Shown: positions 1 through 8,088, counted from the first letter of the stretch. The stretch is 64,000 nucleotides of DNA from Streptomyces griseus (GCF_001715295.1 NZ_MDKB01000001.1:742360-806359); one strand, 5' to 3'. Notes: generated by a model not told the origin, from the sequence alone. Program-made: numbers and translations.

Positions 1-213
1 GAGGCCGGCGAGGTGCCGGACCGCGCGTGCCTGGAAGGCGCGCGAGGCCTGCGCGATGTCGGCCATCTGCGGATAGGCGGACGTGACCGCGTCGGCCAGC
101 TCCCGGTCCACCGGGTAGTTGTCCTTCCCGCCCAGCCACGCGTTCCACACCCGCGCCGAATGCGGAATGTCCGACCGGATCTGCTTGCGGAACTCGGCGT
201 CGTCAAAAGTCAT
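1..213 (-). CDS. SAM-dependent methyltransferase, DUF574 family (N-terminal part only)
   Basis: Only the first 71 codons lie in the window; the gene runs off the left edge. The N-terminus has the signature IPHSARVWNAWLGGKDN followed by YPVDRELAD, which is typical of the actinobacterial DUF574 (Methyltransf_19) proteins, predicted SAM-dependent methyltransferases found in many paralogues in Streptomyces. The ATG at 213 is preceded by AGGAG at a normal distance, which fixes the start. The substrate of this family is generally unknown and nothing here narrows it. The SAM-binding motif itself would lie outside the window. Confidence 0.75.
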   Translation of the reverse strand, partial: MTFDDAEFRKQIRSDIPHSARVWNAWLGGKDNYPVDRELADAVTSAYPQMADIAQASRAFQARAVRHLAGL

Positions 214-505
214 CGGTTTCTCCTACTAGCCACGCACTCTGCGCAGTTGGGCCCAGAGGTCAGCGGATCGCGCTCACCATCCGACCGTACCCTTACCACG
301 CGGGGGAGCGCCCGGTGCCGGGGCCCTGGTCGCCGACCGGATCCCCGGCCGGGGAGGCCGCTGCCCGCACTCCTCGCGCCGTTCGTCGCCGGGCGGGGTG
401 CGCTCGAACGCCGTACGCTCACGGCCGGGCCGGGCACCGCGTCGGCCGCCGTCCTCGCAGGGCGGTCCCCTCCCGCCGGGGACCGTCGCGGGGCGGCCCG
501 CCGGC

Positions 506-1060
506 TCAGGCGTACGCGTTCACACTGACCGGACGGGTCCCGGTGTACGGGACCCAGCCCTGGAGGGTGGCGGGCAGCCCCACACGGCTGTTGCAGTCGA
601 TCACCTGGAAGTGCAGATGCGGTGCCGTGGAGTTGCCCGTGCTGCCCGACCAGCCGACGATCCTGCCCTGCGGTACCCAGTCGCCCGGCTCGTAGAACGA
701 CCTGTTCAGGTGTGCGTAGTGGGTGCACTGGCCGTTCGAGTGACGGATGAGCACCTCGATGCCGTTCTGCCAGTACGGCGACCAGTTCGAGAAGACGATG
801 GTGCCCGCCTGCGCCGCGGACACCTCGTAGTTGGCGGGGAGGCCGAAGTCCCAGGCGTACTCGTTGTAGGGGCCGGTGTGCGAGTACGTACCCTCCGGAC
901 CCTGGGTGACCGTGTACGCCTCACCCGCCGGGTAGGGCAGTTCGTAGTAGTAGTCCACGGCCGAGGCCGGGGAGGCCCCCGTCATCGTGATGCCCACTGC
1001 CGTCAGCAGGGCGCTCGCCGCCACCGCCGTGCGGCGCAGGCCCCTCTTCATTCTGCTCAT
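506..1060 (-). CDS. Secreted M23 family metallopeptidase
   Basis: A 184-residue exported zinc peptidase of the LytM/M23 type, which would cleave peptidoglycan cross-bridges or other glycine-rich peptides outside the cell. An N-terminal signal peptide (basic MSRMKRGLRR, then a hydrophobic stretch, cleavage near SPASA) leads into the M23 core. The first metal ligands are in HTGPYNEYAWD (His and Asp), a further His is in CTHYAHL, and the HxH motif is APHLHFQV. The open frame extends upstream, but the ATG at 1060 has a GGAG ribosome-binding site and starts exactly at the signal peptide. There is no cell-wall binding domain, so it is a minimal catalytic unit. It is divergent from ggt at 1383. Confidence 0.85.
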   Translation of the reverse strand: MSRMKRGLRRTAVAASALLTAVGITMTGASPASAVDYYYELPYPAGEAYTVTQGPEGTYSHTGPYNEYAWDFGLPANYEVSAAQAGTIVFSNWSPYWQNGIEVLIRHSNGQCTHYAHLNRSFYEPGDWVPQGRIVGWSGSTGNSTAPHLHFQVIDCNSRVGLPATLQGWVPYTGTRPVSVNAYA

Positions 1061-1382
1061 GTGCGTCTCCGTTCGCGTTCCACCAGCACCGGTCTCCGCT
1101 TCCCGTCGGGGCGGACCAGAGCAAGGGTCGGCTGCGCGCGAACGTTCGCACAAGGGCCCCAGGGGCCTGTGGCCGGTCCCTGCCACCAGCCCGACTTCCG
1201 GGCGTGGGAACCCCTTTGAGGCGTCTGTCCGCCGATCGCGGTGCCGGGGCTGACCCGGCCGTTCCACGGCCGCGCGGACGGGCGTACGCGCCGGCGATGG
1301 CCGGACGACCGGCCGAGGCGGTCCTGACGATCCCGCCGGTGCGGCGTTACCCTGCGCGGACGATTCTCGACTGGAGGTACGG
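1061..1382. other. Divergent intergenic region
   Basis: These 322 bases separate the minus-strand M23 peptidase from the plus-strand gamma-glutamyltransferase, so they must hold both promoters. No convincing -35/-10 pair, operator or small gene could be picked out by eye. Open frames through it are GC-driven shadows. Confidence 0.5.
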
Positions 1383-3188
1383 ATGCGTCGTTCCGCAGGC
1401 CGGAATGTGTCGTTGCTGAGTGTCATCGCCGTCATCGGCTCGCTCGGTGCCGCGGCCCCCGTGGCCGCCTCACCCCTCGCGCCACCACCCAAGTCACCGG
1501 TGGCGGTGGGATATGGGGGAGCGGTGGCGAGCGTCGACGCGGACGCGTCGGCGGCCGGTATCGAGGTGCTCCGCAAGGGGGGCAACGCCGTCGACGCGGC
1601 CGTGGCGACGGCTGCCGCCCTGGGTGTCACCGAGCCGTACTCGGCGGGCATCGGAGGCGGAGGCTACTTCGTCTACTACGACGCCGCCGAGCGCTCCGTA
1701 CAGACCATCGACGGCCGGGAGACGGCGCCCCGCAGCGCCGACTCCTCGCTGTTCCTGGAGAACGGACGGCCCATCCCGTTCAACGACGCCGTCACCAGTG
1801 GCCTCGGCGTCGGAACCCCCGGAACGCCTGCCACCTGGGCCAAGGCGCTCGACGCCTGGGGCAGCACCTCACTGGGCAAGCTGCTGAAGCCGGCCGAACG
1901 GCTGGCACGCGACGGTTTCGTCGTCGACGACACCTTCCGCTCGCAGACCGCGGGCAACCAGGCCCGGTTCGCCGACTTCCCGGCCTCCGCGAAGCTCTTC
2001 CTGCCGGGCGGCGAACTCCCGGCCGTCGGCTCCCTCTTCAAGAACCCCGACCTGGCCCGGACGTACGAGACCCTGGGCCGCGAGGGGGTCGACGAGCTGT
2101 ACCGGGGCGAGCTGGCCCGGGACATCGTGTCGACGGTCCGTAAGCCCCCCGTCGCCCCGGACGCGACCCGGGTGGTGCGCCCCGGCGACCTCACGGCCAC
2201 GGACCTGAAGGCCTACCGCGCCCTGCACCGGGCCCCGACGAAGGTCGGCTACCGGGGCCTGGACGTCTACGGCATGGCCCCCTCCTCCTCGGGCGGTACG
2301 AGCGTGGGCGAGGCGCTCAACATCCTCGAGTCCACCGACCTCTCGAAGGCGAGCGAGGCGCGCTACCTGCACCGGCTGATCGAGGCGAGCCGGATCGCCT
2401 TCGCCGACCGGGGGCGCTGGGTCGGCGACCCGGCGTTCGAGGACGTGCCCACCCGCGGGCTGCTCAGCCAGCGATTCGCCGACTCACGCGAGTGCCTCAT
2501 CAAGGACGACGCGGTCCTCACCAGCCCGCTCGCCCCCGGTGATCCGATCCACCCCACGCCCTGCGCGGCCGGTGACGCGGCTGCCCCGACGACGTTCGAG
2601 GGCGAGAACACGACCCACCTGACCACGGCCGACAAGTGGGGCAACGTGGTCGCGTACACGCTGACCATCGAGTCGACGGGCGGCAGCGGCATCACCGTGC
2701 CGGGGCGGGGTTTCCTGCTCAACAACGAACTGACGGACTTCTCCTTCGCGCCCGCCGCCCCGGCGGTGCACGACCCGAACCTGCCCGGTCCGGGCAAGCG
2801 GCCGAGGTCGTCCATCTCGCCGACCATCGTGCTGGAGCACGGCAGGCCGGTACTGGCCCTGGGCTCGCCGGGCGGCGCGACGATCATCACCACCGTGCTG
2901 CAGTCGCTCACCGGCCACCTGGACCGCCAACTCCCGCTCGTCGAGGCGATCGCGGCGCCCCGCGCCAGCCAGCGCAACTCGGCCACCACCGAGATCGAGC
3001 CGGGGCTGTGGGACAGCCCGGTGCGCGGTCAGCTGGAGGCGCTCGGCCACGTCTTCAAGGCGAACCCGGAGATCGGGGCGGCCACCGGGGTCCAGCGGCT
3101 GCCGGACGGACGCTGGCTCGCGGCCGCCGAAAAGGTGCGCCGGGGCGGCGGTTCGGCCATGGTGGTGCGGCCGGGCGGCCGTCCGTGA
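1383..3188 (+). CDS. ggt: Gamma-glutamyltransferase, exported
   Basis: A 601-residue N-terminal nucleophile hydrolase that transfers or hydrolyses the gamma-glutamyl group of glutathione-like compounds. The start ATG follows GGAGG closely. A signal peptide (about residues 1-30, ending PVAAS) precedes the large subunit, which contains GGNAVDAAVA near residue 61 and the glycine-rich GIGGGGYF. The autoprocessing site is the Thr in ENTTHLTTAD (about residue 405), which becomes the N-terminus of the small subunit; the downstream GSPGGATI is also conserved. The length matches bacterial GGTs. Streptomyces use mycothiol rather than glutathione, so the natural substrate may be another gamma-glutamyl peptide. 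A strong hairpin follows the stop codon. A second, signal-less homologue lies at 26819. Confidence 0.9.
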   Translation: MRRSAGRNVSLLSVIAVIGSLGAAAPVAASPLAPPPKSPVAVGYGGAVASVDADASAAGIEVLRKGGNAVDAAVATAAALGVTEPYSAGIGGGGYFVYYDAAERSVQTIDGRETAPRSADSSLFLENGRPIPFNDAVTSGLGVGTPGTPATWAKALDAWGSTSLGKLLKPAERLARDGFVVDDTFRSQTAGNQARFADFPASAKLFLPGGELPAVGSLFKNPDLARTYETLGREGVDELYRGELARDIVSTVRKPPVAPDATRVVRPGDLTATDLKAYRALHRAPTKVGYRGLDVYGMAPSSSGGTSVGEALNILESTDLSKASEARYLHRLIEASRIAFADRGRWVGDPAFEDVPTRGLLSQRFADSRECLIKDDAVLTSPLAPGDPIHPTPCAAGDAAAPTTFEGENTTHLTTADKWGNVVAYTLTIESTGGSGITVPGRGFLLNNELTDFSFAPAAPAVHDPNLPGPGKRPRSSISPTIVLEHGRPVLALGSPGGATIITTVLQSLTGHLDRQLPLVEAIAAPRASQRNSATTEIEPGLWDSPVRGQLEALGHVFKANPEIGAATGVQRLPDGRWLAAAEKVRRGGGSAMVVRPGGRP

Positions 3189-3210
3189 CCGTGCGGTCAG
3201 CGCCGTGACG

Positions 3211-3249
3211 CGGGGCCGGTGCGACGGGGCAGCCCGCGCACCGGCCCCG
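3211..3249 (+). terminator. Rho-independent-type hairpin after ggt
   Basis: A 13-bp perfect inverted repeat, CGGGGCCGGTGCG at 3211-3223 against CGCACCGGCCCCG at 3237-3249, separated by 13 bases. It begins 23 bases after the ggt stop. There is no U-tract, as is usual for Streptomyces terminators. Confidence 0.6.
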
Positions 3250-3389
3250 GCCTTCGGGCCGGATCCGCGAGGGGCGTCCCGGCCGGGCCTGCCCCTCTCG
3301 GGCGCCGGGGGCGCCGCTCCGGGCGCGGGCAGGGCCTCGGGTGGGAGGTCCTCCACTCCGCCGACGTGATACGGAGTAGGGTCGCGACC

Positions 3390-3770
3390 GTGACTCTCCA
3401 GGACTTCTCCCGCAGCGAGTACGTCAGTCTGACCACCTACCGCAAGGACGGCACGCCCGTGGCCACCCCGGTCTGGGCGGCTGCCGAGGACGGTGTGCTG
3501 TACATCTGGACCCGGACCGATTCCTGGAAGGTCAAGCGGCTGCGTCGCGACAGCCGGGTGCGTGTCACCGTCTGCGACGTCCGTGGCCGGATCGCGGAGG
3601 GCGCGCCCAGCGCCGAGGGCACGGCCCGCCTGCTCGATGCGACGGAGACCGCCGCGGTCCGCAAGGTACTCGCCCGTAAGTACAGCTGGAAGTTCTGGCT
3701 CGTGGACCGTCCGGCCGCCCTCGTACGGTTCGGCAAGCGGCCCCACACCGGGATCGCCGTCACCTTCTGA
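3390..3770 (+). CDS. PPOX-class F420-dependent enzyme (TIGR03666-like)
   Basis: A 126-residue split-barrel protein of the flavin/deazaflavin-binding PPOX class. Motifs typical of the F420-dependent subgroup are LTTYRKDGTPVATPVW near the N-terminus, then LYIWT and KVKRLRRDSRV. Such proteins use F420 to reduce small electrophilic substrates; the substrate here cannot be told. The GTG at 3390 gives the normal family N-terminus (VTLQDFSRSEYV). Longer in-frame starts, for example GTG 3366, would add residues not seen in the family. There is no obvious partner gene: the next gene, arsC, is convergent. Confidence 0.75.
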   Translation: MTLQDFSRSEYVSLTTYRKDGTPVATPVWAAAEDGVLYIWTRTDSWKVKRLRRDSRVRVTVCDVRGRIAEGAPSAEGTARLLDATETAAVRKVLARKYSWKFWLVDRPAALVRFGKRPHTGIAVTF

Positions 3771-3860
3771 GCGGCGCGCGCCGGGGCCCGGCGCTCCTGA
3801 TGTCCCGCGAACGGAAGTGTGCGCTCTTCCTGTGCCATGCAACGACGCCGCGTAGCGCGC

Positions 3861-4274
3861 TCACGCCGTCCTCCCCGGGGCGATCTCGGCGATCAGGTCC
3901 TCGACCAGGGCCCTGATCGCGTCGCGGATCGGGCGCACCGCCTCGACGCCCTGGCCGGCCGGGTCCTCCAGCTTCCAGTCCAGGTACCGATTGCCGGGGA
4001 AGACGGGGCAGGTGTCGCCGCAGCCCATGGTGACGCACACGTCCGAGGCGCGGACCGCTTCGGTGGTGAGGACCTTCGGCATCTCCTCGGAGATGTCGAT
4101 GCCGACCTCCGCCATGGCCTCGACGGCGGCCGGATTGACCCGGTCTCCGGGGGCGGAGCCGGCGGAACGAACCTCGACGCGGTCTCCGGCCAGGTGGGTC
4201 AGCCACGCGGCGGCCATCTGGGAGCGGCCGGCGTTGTGGACGCAGACGAACAGGACGGACGGCTTGTCGGCCAT
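3861..4274 (-). CDS. arsC: Arsenate reductase, low-molecular-weight phosphatase type
   Basis: A 137-residue protein of the low-molecular-weight tyrosine phosphatase fold that reduces arsenate to arsenite. The catalytic loop CVHNAGRSQ (Cx5R) is near residue 10, and two further cysteines sit in TMGCGDTCP near residue 80, as expected for thiol-relay ArsC enzymes that depend on thioredoxin or mycothiol. The ATG at 4274 gives the start just before the beta strand SVLFVCV and has a GAGAG-type Shine-Dalgarno; a GTG eight codons upstream is less likely. It is transcribed divergently from arsR-acr3, so the shared region 4275-4369 probably controls both directions. Confidence 0.88.
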   Translation of the reverse strand: MADKPSVLFVCVHNAGRSQMAAAWLTHLAGDRVEVRSAGSAPGDRVNPAAVEAMAEVGIDISEEMPKVLTTEAVRASDVCVTMGCGDTCPVFPGNRYLDWKLEDPAGQGVEAVRPIRDAIRALVEDLIAEIAPGRTA

Positions 4275-4317
4275 GGTGAGCGTTCTCTCTCGTCGCACGG
4301 CGGAACCCGGCCGCCGA

Positions 4318-4383
4318 TGACTTCAGTGCCCGCTGGTGTCAGCGAGTGACGGTGTGACAGTATCAGCGCATGCTGACTTCAGT
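4318..4383. promoter_or_regulatory. Candidate arsR/arsC operator region
   Basis: The short arsC-arsR gap contains a perfect 10-bp direct repeat TGACTTCAGT at 4318-4327 and 4374-4383. A dyad TCAGC-GCAT-GCTGA at 4363-4376 overlaps the arsR start codon at 4370. CAGTAT, seven bases before the ATG, could be a -10 for a leaderless arsR transcript. ArsR-family repressors normally bind dyads over such promoters. The assignment is by position and symmetry only. Confidence 0.4.
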
Positions 4384-4678
4384 CGATCCTGATGTGATCC
4401 GGGTGCTGGGTGATCCGCTCCGCCTGCGGATCGTGACCCTGCTGGCGCGCGAGACACTTTGCACGACGCATCTGGTCGAGGAGACCGGAGCCAAGCAGAC
4501 CAACCTGTCCAACCACATGAAGGTGCTGCGCGAGGCCGGGCTGGTGGAGACCGAGCCGTGCGGCCGTTTCGTCTACTACAAGCTCAAGCCCGAGGTCCTG
4601 GCGGGCCTGTCCCAGCAGTTCGCCGAACTCGCCGCCTCCGCCCGCACCGCTGCCGGGAACAGGAGGGCGTGCCCGTGA
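4370..4678 (+). CDS. arsR: ArsR family transcriptional regulator
   Basis: A 102-residue winged-helix repressor. VLGDPLRLRIVTLL, the recognition helix region TNLSNHMKVLREAGLV and the wing GRFVYYKL are typical of ArsR/SmtB. The classical ELCVCDL sensor is replaced by ETLCTTHL, with a single Cys near residue 31 and others at about 64 and 101. Arsenite sensing must therefore use a different cysteine set from the second arsR at 6133. The start is ATG 4370, probably leaderless. Its stop overlaps the acr3 start (GTGA), so both are almost certainly co-transcribed and the regulator controls its own efflux pump. Confidence 0.88.
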   Translation: MLTSVDPDVIRVLGDPLRLRIVTLLARETLCTTHLVEETGAKQTNLSNHMKVLREAGLVETEPCGRFVYYKLKPEVLAGLSQQFAELAASARTAAGNRRACP

Positions 4679-5793
4679 CCTCCACCGAGCCCACCACCGC
4701 CCCCGCCCGGGGTGCGGGCCTCGCCGGGGACGACTCGGTCGTCAGGAAGCTCTCCACCCTCGACCGCTACCTCGCGGTGTGGATCCTGCTCGCCATGGCC
4801 GTCGGCCTGGCCCTGGGTCGCCTGATCCCGGGGATGGACGACGCGCTCGCGAAGATCGAGATCGGCGGGATCTCCCTGCCGATCGCGCTCGGCCTGCTCG
4901 TCATGATGTACCCGGTCCTCGCCAAGGTCCGCTACGACCGGCTCGACCGCGTGACCGGCGACCGGAAGCTGATGATCTCCTCGCTGGTCATCAACTGGAT
5001 CGTCGGGCCCGCGGTGATGTTCGCCCTCGCGTGGACCTTCCTGCCGGACCTGCCCGAGTACCGCACCGGCCTGATCATCGTGGGGCTCGCCCGCTGTATC
5101 GCCATGGTCATCATCTGGAACGACCTCGCCTGCGGTGACCGCGAGGCCGCCGCCGTCCTGGTCGCGCTGAACTCGGTGTTCCAGGTGCTCGCCTTCGGGT
5201 TCCTGGGATGGTTCTACCTCGACCTGCTGCCGCGCTGGATGAACCTCGGCGACGGCCAGGGCCTGGACGTCTCCGTGTGGCACATCGCGCTGAACGTCGT
5301 CATCTTCCTCGGCATCCCGCTGCTGGCCGGCTTCCTCACCCGCCGCGTCGGCGAGCGGAAGCTGGGCCGCTCCGGCTACGAGGCCGGGTTCCTGCCGAAG
5401 ATCGGCCCGTGGGCTCTGTACGGGCTGCTCTTCACGATCGTCATCCTCTTCGCCCTGCAGGGCGGGACCATCACCTCCCGGCCGCTGGACGTCGCCCGGA
5501 TCGCGCTGCCGTTGCTGGTCTACTTCGCGATCATGTTCTTCGGTACGTTCCTGCTCGGCAGGGGCCTCGGGCTCGCCTACGACCGCACCGCGACCCTCGC
5601 CTTCACCGCGGCGGGCAACAACTTCGAGCTGGCCATCGCGGTCGCCATCGCCACCTTCGGCGTCACGAGCGGGCAGGCGCTCTCCGGCGTCGTCGGCCCG
5701 CTCATCGAAGTCCCGGTGCTGATCGGCCTGGTCCACGTCGCGCTCGCCTGGCGAAGGAGGTTCGCCGCCGACGCGGTGACGACGGCCCCATGA
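4675..5793 (+). CDS. acr3: ACR3-family arsenite efflux transporter
   Basis: A 372-residue integral membrane protein with about ten transmembrane segments that exports arsenite using the membrane potential. The ACR3 family is recognised by LARCIAMVIIWND, holding the conserved functional Cys in the fourth membrane segment, and by AAGNNFELAIAVAIATFG near the C-terminus. The GTG at 4675 is chosen because AGGAGG lies 8 bases upstream and the start overlaps the arsR stop by four bases. It is often labelled arsB, but it is unrelated to the E. coli ArsB family. Its stop overlaps the ATG of the arsO remnant, indicating an ancestral arsR-acr3-arsO operon. Confidence 0.9.
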   Translation: MTSTEPTTAPARGAGLAGDDSVVRKLSTLDRYLAVWILLAMAVGLALGRLIPGMDDALAKIEIGGISLPIALGLLVMMYPVLAKVRYDRLDRVTGDRKLMISSLVINWIVGPAVMFALAWTFLPDLPEYRTGLIIVGLARCIAMVIIWNDLACGDREAAAVLVALNSVFQVLAFGFLGWFYLDLLPRWMNLGDGQGLDVSVWHIALNVVIFLGIPLLAGFLTRRVGERKLGRSGYEAGFLPKIGPWALYGLLFTIVILFALQGGTITSRPLDVARIALPLLVYFAIMFFGTFLLGRGLGLAYDRTATLAFTAAGNNFELAIAVAIATFGVTSGQALSGVVGPLIEVPVLIGLVHVALAWRRRFAADAVTTAP

Positions 5794-6120
5794 CGCGGCA
5801 CACGGAAGTGGTGGTGATCGGCGGCGGCCAGGCGGGGCTCGCCGCCGGCTACCACTGAGCCGCCAGGGCCTCGACCACGTCATCCTGGACGCGGACGCGG
5901 CACCCGGCGGGGCCTGGCAGCACATGGGGGACTCCCTGCACCTGTCCTCCCCGGCCGGGTACTCCTCCCTGCCCGGCCGCCTCATGCCCGCCCAGCCCGG
6001 CGAGCCCTACCCGGACGCCCGGCACGTGGTGGACTACCTCGCCGACTACGAGCAGCGCTACGGTCTGCCCGTCCGGCACGGCACCCGCGTGCGGTCCGTA
6101 CGCCGCGAGGCGGGCGCCCT
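5790..6120 (+). pseudogene. arsO: arsO-like flavin monooxygenase remnant, frameshifted and truncated
   Basis: An ATG overlapping the acr3 stop begins MTRHTEVVVIGGGQAGLAAGYH, a FAD-binding GxGxxG N-terminus. It then meets TGA at 5857-5859. One missing base (CCACTGAGC for expected CCACCTGAGC) explains the stop. The adjacent frame continues the family sequence: GLDHVILDADAAPGGAW, LSSPAGYSSLPGRLMP and HVVDYLADYEQRYGLPV. Homology ends near RVRSVRR at about 6110-6120, and the second arsR stop lies just beyond at 6133. At least two thirds of a normal flavoprotein of about 350 residues is missing, so this is a dead copy of the ars-operon monooxygenase. Confidence 0.8.
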
Positions 6121-6132
6121 CCGCCGTTGCGG

Positions 6133-6507
6133 TCAGGCGGTGGCCGGAGGGGTCAGCAGCTTGCCCATGGCGGCCAGGACGGACGGCTCGACCCGGTAGT
6201 AGACCCACGTGCCGCGCCGTTCGGAGGTGAGCAGCCCGGCTTCCTTGAGCTTCTTCAGGTGGTGGGACACCGTGGGCTGGGAGACGCCCACATCGCTGAT
6301 GTCGCACACGCACGCCTCCCCGCCCTCGTGCGAGGCCACGGCGGAGAACAGGCGCAGCCGGACCGGGTCACCGAGCGCCTTGAACATCCGCGCGGCGGTC
6401 TCGGCCTCGCTCGCGCCCATGGGGCGCTCCGCCAAGGGCGGACAGCAGGGCGCCACCCCCTGGCCGTCGGCGGGTTCGAGCAGCAGTGGCGCCTTCACAT
6501 GCGACAT
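6133..6507 (-). CDS. arsR: ArsR family regulator with CxC metal-sensing motif
   Basis: A 124-residue ArsR/SmtB repressor. FKALGDPVRLRLFSAVA, then EACVCDISD (the classical CxC arsenite/antimonite sensor in the alpha-3 helix), the DNA-recognition helix QPTVSHHLKKLKEAGLL and the wing RRGTWVYYRV are all present. A second cysteine pair (APCCPPL near residue 22) lies before the core and may add a ligand. The ATG at 6507 is preceded by no clear Shine-Dalgarno but by CATAGAC, suggesting a leaderless transcript; upstream in-frame starts are less likely. It is divergent from the FAD oxidoreductase at 6671, and the gap carries repeated dyads it probably binds. Confidence 0.88.
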   Translation of the reverse strand: MSHVKAPLLLEPADGQGVAPCCPPLAERPMGASEAETAARMFKALGDPVRLRLFSAVASHEGGEACVCDISDVGVSQPTVSHHLKKLKEAGLLTSERRGTWVYYRVEPSVLAAMGKLLTPPATA

Positions 6508-6509
6508 GC

Positions 6510-6652
6510 GTCTATGTTGACACACGTCGAATCAGCACGGGGAGGGCCGTCGCGGCGCTTCACCGGCGAGCTGCCACTTCGATGAATGTCTATGTTGACG
6601 CTTGTCGATGCAAGTGTCATGCTGGGCCGCGCAAGCCATCGACAGTTGTCGA
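6510..6652. promoter_or_regulatory. Three ArsR-type operator motifs between arsR and FAD oxidoreductase
   Basis: A 21-base motif GTCTATGTTGAC-N4-GTCGA occurs twice, at 6510-6530 and 6588-6608, with only the four spacer bases varying. Each holds the imperfect dyad TTGAC-N4-GTCGA. A third site, TCGACA-GT-TGTCGA at 6639-6652, is a perfect 6-bp dyad 18 bases before the oxidoreductase start. The first copy lies at the leaderless arsR promoter, so binding would repress both divergent genes. These repeats are read directly; binding by this ArsR is inferred. Confidence 0.55.
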
Positions 6653-6670
6653 AATACCCAAGGAGTCGCC

Positions 6671-8071
6671 GTGAATGCGTCCCCCGCCACCGAGCTGCCC
6701 GTCGTCGTGGTCGGGGCCGGACCCGCCGGGCTGGCCGCCGCCGCCCACCTGCTCGGCCACGGCCTCCAGCCCTTGGTCCTGGAAGCCGGGCCCACCGCCG
6801 GTGCCGCGGTGCGCGAGTGGTCGCACGTGCGCCTGTTCTCCACCTGGAGCGAGATCGTCGACCCGGCCGCGGAAGAGCTCCTCGCCCCCACCGGCTGGAC
6901 CCGGCCCGACCCGGCTGTCTGTCCCTCCGGCGGCGACTGGGCCAACCTCTACCTGCAGCCGCTCGCCGACGTGCTCGGCGACCGCGTCCGCCTCGGTGCG
7001 ACGGTCACCGGTGTCTCACGGGCCGGCCGGGACCGGATCGTCGACGCCGACCGCGACCGGCAGCCCTTCGTCGTCCACGTCGCCCTCACCGGCGGCCGCG
7101 AGGAACGCCTCGTGGCGCGCGCCGTCATCGACGCCTCCGGCACCTGGGCCACGCCGTCCCCGGCCGGCGGCAGCGGCCTTGCCGCCATCGGCGAGCGTGC
7201 GGCCGCCGACCGGATCACCTACCGCGTCCCGGACCTCGAGGACCCGGCCGTCCGCGCCCGTCACGCCGGCCGGCGCACCGCGGTGATCGGCTCCGGCGCC
7301 TCCGCGTTCACCGCACTCGCCTACCTCGCCGACCTGGCGAAGTCCGACGGAGGCGCGGGCGCGAAGGCGGTGTGGGTCCTGCGCCGCGGCATCTCGGGTT
7401 CCACCTTCGGCGGCGGAGAAGCCGACCAGCTCCCCGCGCGGGGTGCCCTGGGCCTGGCGGCGAAGGCCGCCGTCGACGCCGGTCACGCGGACGCGGTCAC
7501 CGGCTTCCGCACCGAGGCGATCGAGCGCGACGCCGAGGGTGGCCTGGTCCTGGTGGGTGAGGACGGGCGCCGCCTGGACGCGGTCGACGAGGTGATCGTG
7601 CTGACGGGCTTCCGTCCGGACCTGTCCTTCCTGGCCGAGCTGCGCCTGGGCCTCGACGAACGCCTGCAGGCTCCGGCCGCCCTGGCACCGCTGATCGACC
7701 CCAACCAGCACTCCTGCGGCACCGTCTACCCGCACGGCCACCGCGAGCTCTCCCACCCCGAACAGGGCGTCTACCTGGTCGGCATGAAGTCCTACGGCCG
7801 CGCCCCGACGTTCCTGGCCATGACCGGCTACGAGCAGGTCCGCTCGGTCGCCGCCGCGATCGCCGGCGACCTCGACTCCGCCGACCGTGTGGAACTCACC
7901 CTCCCGGAGACCGGAGTGTGCGGCGGTGCCGGCCTGTTCGACGCCCCAGGGGCCGAGGAGGCCGACGCCGGCTGCTGCGCACCCGCTCCGCAACTCGTCC
8001 GGATCGCCGCACCCGTCACCGCCGGGGCGGCAGCCGATCGCAGCCCGGCGGGCGGCTGCTGCGGCTCCTGA
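6671..8071 (+). CDS. FAD-dependent oxidoreductase of the arsenic island, Cys-pair C-terminus
   Basis: A 466-residue two-dinucleotide-binding flavoprotein. GAGPAG near residue 11 binds FAD and VIGSGAS near residue 206 suits NAD(P)H; FSTWSEIVDP and the LTGFRPDLSFLAEL region resemble flavin monooxygenases and ArsO-like proteins. The last 40 residues carry CCAP and a terminal CCGS, vicinal cysteine pairs suited to binding trivalent arsenic. The GTG at 6671 has AAGGAG upstream. Divergence from a CxC-type arsR and the operator repeats tie it to arsenic or antimony detoxification, perhaps oxidation of trivalent (organo)arsenicals. Exact activity is not known to me. A strong hairpin follows the stop. 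Confidence 0.75.
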   Translation: MNASPATELPVVVVGAGPAGLAAAAHLLGHGLQPLVLEAGPTAGAAVREWSHVRLFSTWSEIVDPAAEELLAPTGWTRPDPAVCPSGGDWANLYLQPLADVLGDRVRLGATVTGVSRAGRDRIVDADRDRQPFVVHVALTGGREERLVARAVIDASGTWATPSPAGGSGLAAIGERAAADRITYRVPDLEDPAVRARHAGRRTAVIGSGASAFTALAYLADLAKSDGGAGAKAVWVLRRGISGSTFGGGEADQLPARGALGLAAKAAVDAGHADAVTGFRTEAIERDAEGGLVLVGEDGRRLDAVDEVIVLTGFRPDLSFLAELRLGLDERLQAPAALAPLIDPNQHSCGTVYPHGHRELSHPEQGVYLVGMKSYGRAPTFLAMTGYEQVRSVAAAIAGDLDSADRVELTLPETGVCGGAGLFDAPGAEEADAGCCAPAPQLVRIAAPVTAGAAADRSPAGGCCGS

Positions 8072-8088
8072 CCGTACCTCCCGTACGC

